From contig CBDUQN010000098.1 of the NCBI GenBank assembly GCA_965369375.1, positions 1-11,406 of the forward strand: 11,406 bases of DNA, written 5' to 3'. The notes beneath the pieces are model-generated. The model had not been told where the DNA came from. It made no database searches and worked only from the letters and a program-made list of their open reading frames with translations. The DNA is from CBDUQN01 sp965369375. Lineage in GTDB: Bacteria > Krumholzibacteriota > Krumholzibacteriia > Krumholzibacteriales > Krumholzibacteriaceae. This document shows positions 9,001-11,406 of the stretch, one piece after another; the stretch's first letter is position 1, and each line of letters starts with the position of its first letter. The position numbers were made by a program, and so were the translations under genes.

Positions 9001-11406
9001 TATTGGTATACAGCGTGATCGTGCCGAAAAACAAATCGGCCACGTTGTCATACTCGTCTCTCACGACAATAGTTACATCGGCCCGCTGTCCCGCCGTCAC
9101 CGTTCCATTGTGGCTGATATCGAAATGATGCGGCAGCCCCGCCCCGAAATTTACATCTACGAAGTCATCAAGATAGATACCGTCTATGAGGGCCCGAATC
9201 TGTTTCGTCTCCGCTACGATGGAACTGACGGAACCGATCGCCACGCCGTCGGAACCCGTCACGCCGGTCGGCTGAACGATCACATTGCCGCTGCCGCTCG
9301 ATTCGAGCACGACGGTTATCCCGCTCACCGGATTCAAATATGAATCCAGAACGGTGACGGTCACATTTGTCTGTGCAGTGCCGTCCGCTTCGGGATCGAG
9401 TGGAACGGCGGCAATCGTCGATACGGATGAATCGGCGGAGCCGGCAATGAAATCGATTATGAGACTGTCGACGGTCGGCACTCCATTGATCAATCCATGT
9501 ATGATTTTTTCCTCGGCCAGTGTCGACCGGATCGTTCTCGTCGCAATACCATCGAGCCCGCTGACTCCAATTCCTTCGACAGTATAATCGCTGCCTGCAA
9601 CTGCGAGATCGACGTTGCTCCCGGCCACCGGATTACCCTGCGCGTCCCTGACGGTGACCGTTATCGTCGCCACGGCGCTGTTATTGGCAACGACCTCATC
9701 TGCATCCGACGATATCTCACTTACCGCACTGTCGGGCACATCAGCGAGGAATTCGACTTCCACAGTCGTGGGCATCGGCGTGCCGTCAATCCGTGCGGCG
9801 ATGGTCACTGTTTCCGCGACGGCCGAGTAGATCATGCCCGCCGCTCTTCCGTTCGAATCGGTCGACGCCGGCGGCTGCACGATGATTGTATTGCCGCTGC
9901 TCGACTCGAGCTCGACCGTCTTGCCGCTCACCGGATTATCGTGGGCATCTTTCAGCGTTACCGTGATCAACGCTGAATCGACACTGTCCGCAACGACGGT
10001 GGCCCTGTTTGATTCGATGGCACTCATCGTGAAATCAACGGGACCGGCGATAAAGTCGACATAGACACTGTCGGGCATATGTTCGCCGTCTATAACGGCG
10101 CTTACTGATTTCAGCTCGGCAACGGATGAATTTACGGCGCTCGTAACGATGCCATCGGTACCGGATGTCCCGGAGGGTGGATTGACCCAGTTATCGCTGC
10201 CTCCAACCTCGAATACGACGGAGCTTCCCTCGACAGGATTCCCCAGGGAATCCCTTACCGTTACCGTTATCGTCGCCAGGTCGGCGTCGTTCGCCACCAC
10301 CACCGGCGGAAGAACGGAAATCTCGGATGCGTCGGGATCGGACGGCGCATTGCGGATCTTGATCGTGGTGGTCTTTGACTGCATGTTCGGGCTATTATTG
10401 TCTTCATCCAGGAAAGCGAGCAAATACCCGAAAACCATTTCTATGTCGGTATGCATATAATCGACATCAGCGCGGTAATCGCCGACCGGTATTACGATAG
10501 AGCTTATCGTTGTGCCATGATCATCCTTGTCGTAATAATTCCCACCGCTCGCCCAGAGGGTTATCGTCTGAGCGTTCGGAACAGGTGAATTGTTATCGTA
10601 TAGATCTCTGGCAAAAATTCGGAATCTGACGAAATCGCCCGCAGTCGCCACCGTGTCAGTTGGCTCGACGTAAAGTTTGTGAGCCGGGCCGGGAATATAA
10701 GTCACCGGCACGCTGCTCTCAACCAAGCCACCATCGATTGTCGCTGTTACCAACTTTTGCTCGGCCGTTATTGATTTTATCTCAGCAAACCATTTCCCTT
10801 CCGAATCAGTGGTTGGCACAGGATCATCGATAAAATTGTTATCTCCTGTCATCTGCAGGAGAACCGCTTTACCGCTTATCGGATTGTTATACGCATCCTG
10901 AGCGGTTACGGTTATGAAGGCCTTATCAAGCAAATCCGCTATGACAGTATCCTTATCCGTCTCAATCGTCGACGCACTGAAGTCTAGCTCCCCAGGCTCA
11001 AATACCACCTCTACACTATCGGTACCAAGAGCTCCGCCATCGAGACGCGCCCTCACATGCTTCGCCTCGGCAAAGGTAGAGCGCACCTCTCCCGTCGTCA
11101 CACCAAAGGCATTCGTCACTCCAGGCTGCACATAAAAGTTATCCGTCCCACTCATCAACAACTCAACATCAACCCCGGGAATAGGATTATCATTCGCATC
11201 GAGAACCGTCACCGTGATCGTCGAATAATCAGAATTATCAGCAGTCACCGTCAGCGGTACCGCACCTATCGTCGACGGCAACCAATCGGGCGGTCCAGGC
11301 TCAAAAGTCACCAGAACGCTGTCAGTGCCGAGCGCACCGCCATCGAGACGCGCCCTCACATACTTCGCCTCAGCAAATGTAGAGCGCACCTCTCCCGTCG
11401 TCACTC
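1..11406 (-). CDS. Giant secreted Ig-like/CARDB repeat protein, partial at both ends
   Basis: One open frame runs from the codon at 11404-11402 to the codon at 4-2: 3801 codons, no stop, no start that can be assigned. Seen: successive modules of about 100-130 residues, Big_1/invasin-like in residues 1-1865 and CARDB-like in residues 1866-3801. Composition is Asp/Thr/Ser/Val/Gly rich with few Lys, about a dozen Cys, and no convincing membrane helix. Family knowledge: tandem Big_1 and CARDB domains are extracellular beta-sandwich spacers or adhesive units in very large surface proteins. Inference: a secreted fibre or adhesin exposed on the cell surface; ligand and export route cannot be told because both termini are missing. 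Every module continues into the next in the same frame, so frameshifts are unlikely. No catalytic motif was seen. It could equally be a structural S-layer or sheath component. Certain as a coding region; function is uncertain. Confidence 0.96.
2..1321 (-). repeat. CARDB/DUF11-like modules C13-C16 (C16 partial)
   Basis: Four modules at residues 3362-3485, 3486-3607, 3608-3726 and 3727-3801 (cut at the left edge). Signals: V-N-T-G-Q-E-F-D-V-T-V-T-V-R-N-T-G-G in C13; DPQGAVDDTLSTGQ then FTVTATVTNAGEA in C14; SPQGALDATLSTEQ in C15; FTLEALVTNGGA in C16. C14-C16 also show a L-P-x-(G/D) segment (ILPGGF, SIPAGF, ELPEDW) typical of conserved-repeat/DUF11 and CARDB-like extracellular units, and LIDLNT in C14 and C15. 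This block is the most uniform of the second half. C15 carries Cys at about residues 3612 and 3713. Confidence 0.75.
194..201 (-). other. Run of eight C on the coding strand
   Basis: Plus strand shows eight G in a row, so the coding strand reads eight C within a Thr-Ala-Pro-Pro-Ala-Ala segment at the start of module C16. The frame stays open and in register with C15 on both sides, so the length as given is consistent with an intact gene. A run of this length can slip in replication. Confidence 0.8.
1322..2083 (-). repeat. CARDB-like modules C11-C12
   Basis: C11 (residues 3108-3230) is the most typical CARDB unit: ADLSIVSLTNG start, YGQYFPIAFEAENTGEAAA, a VTASDVSGTETFEAKI strand, and a closing VDENSGQSN, as in many CARDB proteins. 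It is followed by an Ala-rich linker AAQAAAVIQRAG. C12 (residues 3231-3361) returns to the Trp subtype: TTDWFVKVEIQNTGEA, LDGGGIDSLIYTISVTG. The EPDTLASG segment in C12 has a counterpart EPDTLTG in C10. Confidence 0.76.
2084..2872 (-). repeat. CARDB-like modules C9-C10, Trp subtype
   Basis: C9 (residues 2845-2977) has TEPWQVTMVIQNNGEAPV, an LPGGGTDSLVYTINVTG strand and a GQITAVDVSSE end. C10 (residues 2978-3107) has IDPWYITVAVSNPNLEA, then LEGGDTKHLTFEV and GLIEDNSQ. In C10 the usual N-x-G-E-A turn is altered to N-P-N-L-E-A. Both belong with C5-C7 and C12. C9 has an extra loop (PRTYEYDITPPWELEF) in the middle. Confidence 0.72.
2873..3232 (-). repeat. CARDB-like module C8, GTEN subtype
   Basis: Residues 2725-2844. 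Starts HYFQPSLSPTVIS, and near the end has YPVEVRLVGTENGNPY then MLTV, which matches C3 (YPVFVRLYGTEN) closely. Its central turn is degraded: where C3 has NNGGEAA this module has SDSTDHA. It sits alone between Trp-subtype modules, so subtype order is not a simple block. A DGDGD segment at bases 3080-3094 is in a loop. Confidence 0.7.
3233..4405 (-). repeat. CARDB-like modules C5-C7, Trp subtype
   Basis: Three modules at residues 2334-2464, 2465-2591 and 2592-2724, slightly longer (about 127-133 residues). Each has a Trp about a dozen residues before the CARDB turn: KPWRALLNVTNYGEA in C5, RRWYVDVAIHNNGES in C6, RQWFVDMDLRNYGDA in C7. A second shared signal is a GG-x(1-3)-T-x-x-L-(R)-F-T stretch in C6/C7 (weaker in C5), followed by a TG-D/x-x-x-G turn. 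The same subtype reappears in C9, C10 and C12. Fold assignment rests on the N-x-G-E/D-A turn, module length and context. Confidence 0.72.
4406..5116 (-). repeat. CARDB-like modules C3-C4, GTEN subtype
   Basis: C3 (residues 2097-2216) and C4 (residues 2217-2333) share a distinct signature: SY(E/I)P then SLSPSIVS or SLAPTTVS, F-S-(M/L)-G-(F/I)-NN-x-G-x-AA, an SYSV/YSAI strand, and near the end a V-x-(L/I)-x-GT(E/Q)N segment followed by (D)SITV or DNITV. The same signature returns only in C8. The N-G-G-(E)-A-A turn is that of CARDB-type units. I do not recognise this exact subtype as a named family. Confidence 0.7.
5117..5809 (-). repeat. CARDB-like modules C1-C2 with cysteine pairs
   Basis: C1 (residues 1866-1975) starts CEYADYLNPRYILPG, has FSCGVRNNSPTG as the typical CARDB strand-turn, then LVFLEALVPSALLGGEYTP. 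C2 (residues 1976-2096) has VSYIEIVNVRTEKSAVSRG and TTLRNGIGSD, then VKIKEDAQPGWDTVRVHV. CARDB units normally show a long strand ending in N-x-G followed by a P-G-x-Y/W strand, both visible here. C1 has Cys at residues 1866 and 1887, C2 at 2035 and 2053; such pairs could form disulfides outside the cell. An acidic EESDDDE patch at bases 5138-5158 closes C2. Confidence 0.72.
5810..6463 (-). repeat. Ig-like module pair R16-R17, last before the CARDB-like half
   Basis: R16 (residues 1648-1754) starts DSIIRYDVIPDRYAADAGD, then FTVDIIGYDRNNNI, the second Ig-like type. R17 (residues 1755-1865) contains ITFELIDPDTITANGN, YPILDRYGNQVAEGQF and ends PLTFAPPPD; it is Big_1-like but loses several of the usual positions. 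The Pro-rich APPP segment at its end marks the junction to the next architecture and may act as a hinge. Confidence 0.68.
6464..7117 (-). repeat. Ig-like module pair R14-R15
   Basis: R14 (residues 1430-1532) starts VEYATLEFSQTEFRAGETI and has VDVDLYDEDDNLITSDS. R15 (residues 1533-1647) starts ARSISAIDPGISGDTT, has VMLRAEVLDQTGLNPVDDE, a TDSAGMATCVII turn and GINEVQASIDDG, which is Big_1-like with a slightly longer central loop. The single Cys of R15 sits at the same place after the turn as the one in R9. The GDTT start of R15 resembles that of R13, which suggests these two share a more recent ancestor. Confidence 0.7.
7118..7762 (-). repeat. Ig-like module pair R12-R13
   Basis: R12 (residues 1215-1322) starts VDHYQVSAPDQVDAD, with LLVVQARDRFENVV, matching the second Ig-like type. 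R13 (residues 1323-1429) starts SYRVVSISGDEGDTTG, then LTLSAYVTDEYENPVEGAS, the TDSNGVGSVRF turn and GVNTVRAAIYDG, a clear Big_1-like unit. The type order (second type, then Big_1-like) repeats that of R8-R9. Confidence 0.73.
7763..8446 (-). repeat. Divergent Ig-like modules R10-R11
   Basis: R10 (residues 987-1106) contains VRETVTLWDRHGNRV and a Pro/Asn-rich loop NPTNPTD, with the final strand AVYTITTSG. R11 (residues 1107-1214) starts ATDLAAQVLGGDTWRAGE, then TRIEAVDGNGNRD, the AG-x-x-F/V-x(2)-I-x-A-x-D-x-x-G-N pattern. Both look like all-beta sandwich units by strand alternation, length and position in the array, but R10 has no clear match to a named family that I can recognise. Boundaries are approximate. 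Confidence 0.6.
8447..9136 (-). repeat. Ig-like module pair R8-R9
   Basis: R8 (residues 757-874) starts LPHHFDISHNGTVTAG, with ADVTIVVRDEYDNVAD and GTITLYTN, the second Ig-like type also seen in R3. R9 (residues 875-986) starts TADRISVVSGDNQ, has VIRVDDRYGNPVEG and a TDNAGEAVCEFW turn, which is Big_1-like. R9 carries one of the rare cysteines of the first half (about residue 950). From here on the two module types tend to alternate, unlike the uniform R4-R7 block. Confidence 0.72.
9137..10342 (-). repeat. Big_1-like modules R4-R7
   Basis: Four consecutive modules at residues 355-455, 456-557, 558-656 and 657-756, about 100 residues each. All share the order: S-x-I start, a VVA(N/D) or EADG step, (T/N/L)(I/V)TVT(V/L)(R/L/K)D, then NPV(S/A/E)G, an S-G-x-D-G or T-D-S-N-G turn, I-x-S-x-(V/L)AE, an I(D/N)G segment, and a final F(I/L/G)A(G/D) strand. 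This is the most regular block of the array and the best support for the Big_1/invasin assignment. Copies are diverged at DNA level, in contrast with R0/R1, so these are older duplications. Expected role: rigid rod-like spacer holding distal parts away from the cell. Confidence 0.87.
10343..10687 (-). repeat. Divergent Ig-like module R3
   Basis: Residues 240-354. Opens AHKLYVEPTDTVATAGDFV, then FRIFARDLYDNNSP. The AG-x(2-3)-V-x-F-x-I-x-A-x-D-x-Y-x-N pattern is that of a second bacterial Ig-like type which often follows an AxxF/L start, and it recurs in R8, R11, R12 and R16. It interrupts the run of Big_1-like units between R2 and R4. The segment AFLDEDNNSPN near its end is acidic and may be a loop. 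The domain family name is uncertain. Confidence 0.65.
10688..10981 (-). repeat. Big_1-like module R2
   Basis: Residues 142-239. Starts SASTIETDKDTVIAD, has FITVTAQDAYNNPISGKAV as the conserved central strand and loop, a TDSEGKWFAEI turn, and ends VTATIDGG then VPVTYIPG. It is clearly a Big_1-type unit but differs from R0/R1 throughout at DNA level, so it is an older copy. It connects by PGPAH to the divergent R3. Confidence 0.8.
11028..11101 (-). repeat. Near-identical 303-bp-period DNA repeat, copy A
   Basis: This stretch matches 11331-11404 at 69 of 74 bases by hand alignment, at an exact offset of 303 bases (101 codons). Beyond its lower end the similarity falls to roughly two bases in three. 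It encodes the end of module R1. Three of the five differences fall in the core around the AEAK segment and one of them changes His to Tyr. Confidence 0.85.
11331..11404 (-). repeat. Near-identical 303-bp-period DNA repeat, copy B
   Basis: Partner of 11028-11101, encoding the end of module R0. It is cut by the right window edge, so the full extent of the duplicated unit is unknown. The conservation at DNA level, not only protein level, points to recent duplication or gene conversion between neighbouring modules. Confidence 0.85.

Larger units (their letters stand above)
10991..11404 (-). repeat. Big_1-like modules R0 (partial) and R1
   Basis: Residues 1-37 are the C-terminal part of one Big_1-like module and residues 42-138 are a complete one. 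R1 begins STIGAVPLTVTADNSDYS, then ITVTVLDANDNPIPG, a GVTNAFGV turn, and ends in VEVVFEPG. The last third of R0 and R1 is almost the same: GEVRSTFAEAK followed by VRARLDGGALGTDS. This pattern (TITVTV, NPIPG, then a G-V-T turn and a final F-x-P-G strand) is that of invasin-type bacterial Ig-like group-1 domains. The two copies are much closer to each other than to any other module in the window, so the array probably continues to the right with further close copies. Role: extracellular spacer or adhesive unit (family knowledge). Confidence 0.85.

Noticed and set aside
1..11406. CRISPR array, tRNA/rRNA genes, insertion sequences or promoters in the window
   Set aside because: The only regular repeats are protein-module repeats of about 300-400 bases in frame with the gene. 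No short spaced repeats, cloverleaf, transposase or intergenic space was seen.

Overview
The whole window is the inside of one giant gene on the minus strand. Reading the reverse complement from base 11404 down to base 2 gives 3801 consecutive codons with no stop, entering at the right edge and leaving at the left edge. The start codon, ribosome binding site, promoter, signal peptide, stop codon and any C-terminal anchor or sorting domain all lie outside the window. There is no intergenic DNA, and I see no RNA gene, CRISPR array, insertion sequence, terminator or second gene. Residue numbers below count from the first full codon at 11404-11402.

The protein is a chain of roughly 33 beta-sandwich (Ig-like) modules of about 100-130 residues. 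The first half (bases 11404 to about 5810, residues 1-1865) holds about 18 modules. Many resemble the bacterial Ig-like/invasin group-1 (Big_1) fold, with recurring signals such as TITVTV, GNPV.G, a variant of ADG/SDG near mid-domain, and a terminal F.AG strand. From residue 757 onward a second Ig-like type, with an AG....V.I..D..GN pattern, partly alternates with the Big_1-like type. The second half (bases about 5809 to 2, residues 1866-3801) holds about 16 CARDB-like modules (cell adhesion related domain, found in bacteria and archaea), built around a strand ending in N.G.A. They fall into at least three sequence subtypes.

The chain is rich in Asp, Thr, Ser, Val and Gly and poor in Lys and Cys (about a dozen Cys), with no membrane segment. 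This fits a secreted or surface-exposed, fibre-like protein of an adhesin, S-layer or stalk type. No enzyme domain is visible, so the role is inferred from architecture only.

Organism: GC is roughly in the mid-50s percent by eye, with free use of ATA (Ile) and AGG/AGA (Arg). Giant proteins combining Big_1-like and CARDB modules are typical of environmental, often uncultured bacteria (for example FCB-group candidate phyla) and also occur in some archaea. No taxonomic marker is present, so this placement is weak.

The most notable local signals are a near-identical tandem DNA repeat of 303-base period at the right edge with its own codon preference, two apparently family-specific CARDB-like subtypes (a Trp type and a GTEN type), cysteine pairs limited to a few modules, and an 8-base C run in the coding strand near the left edge.
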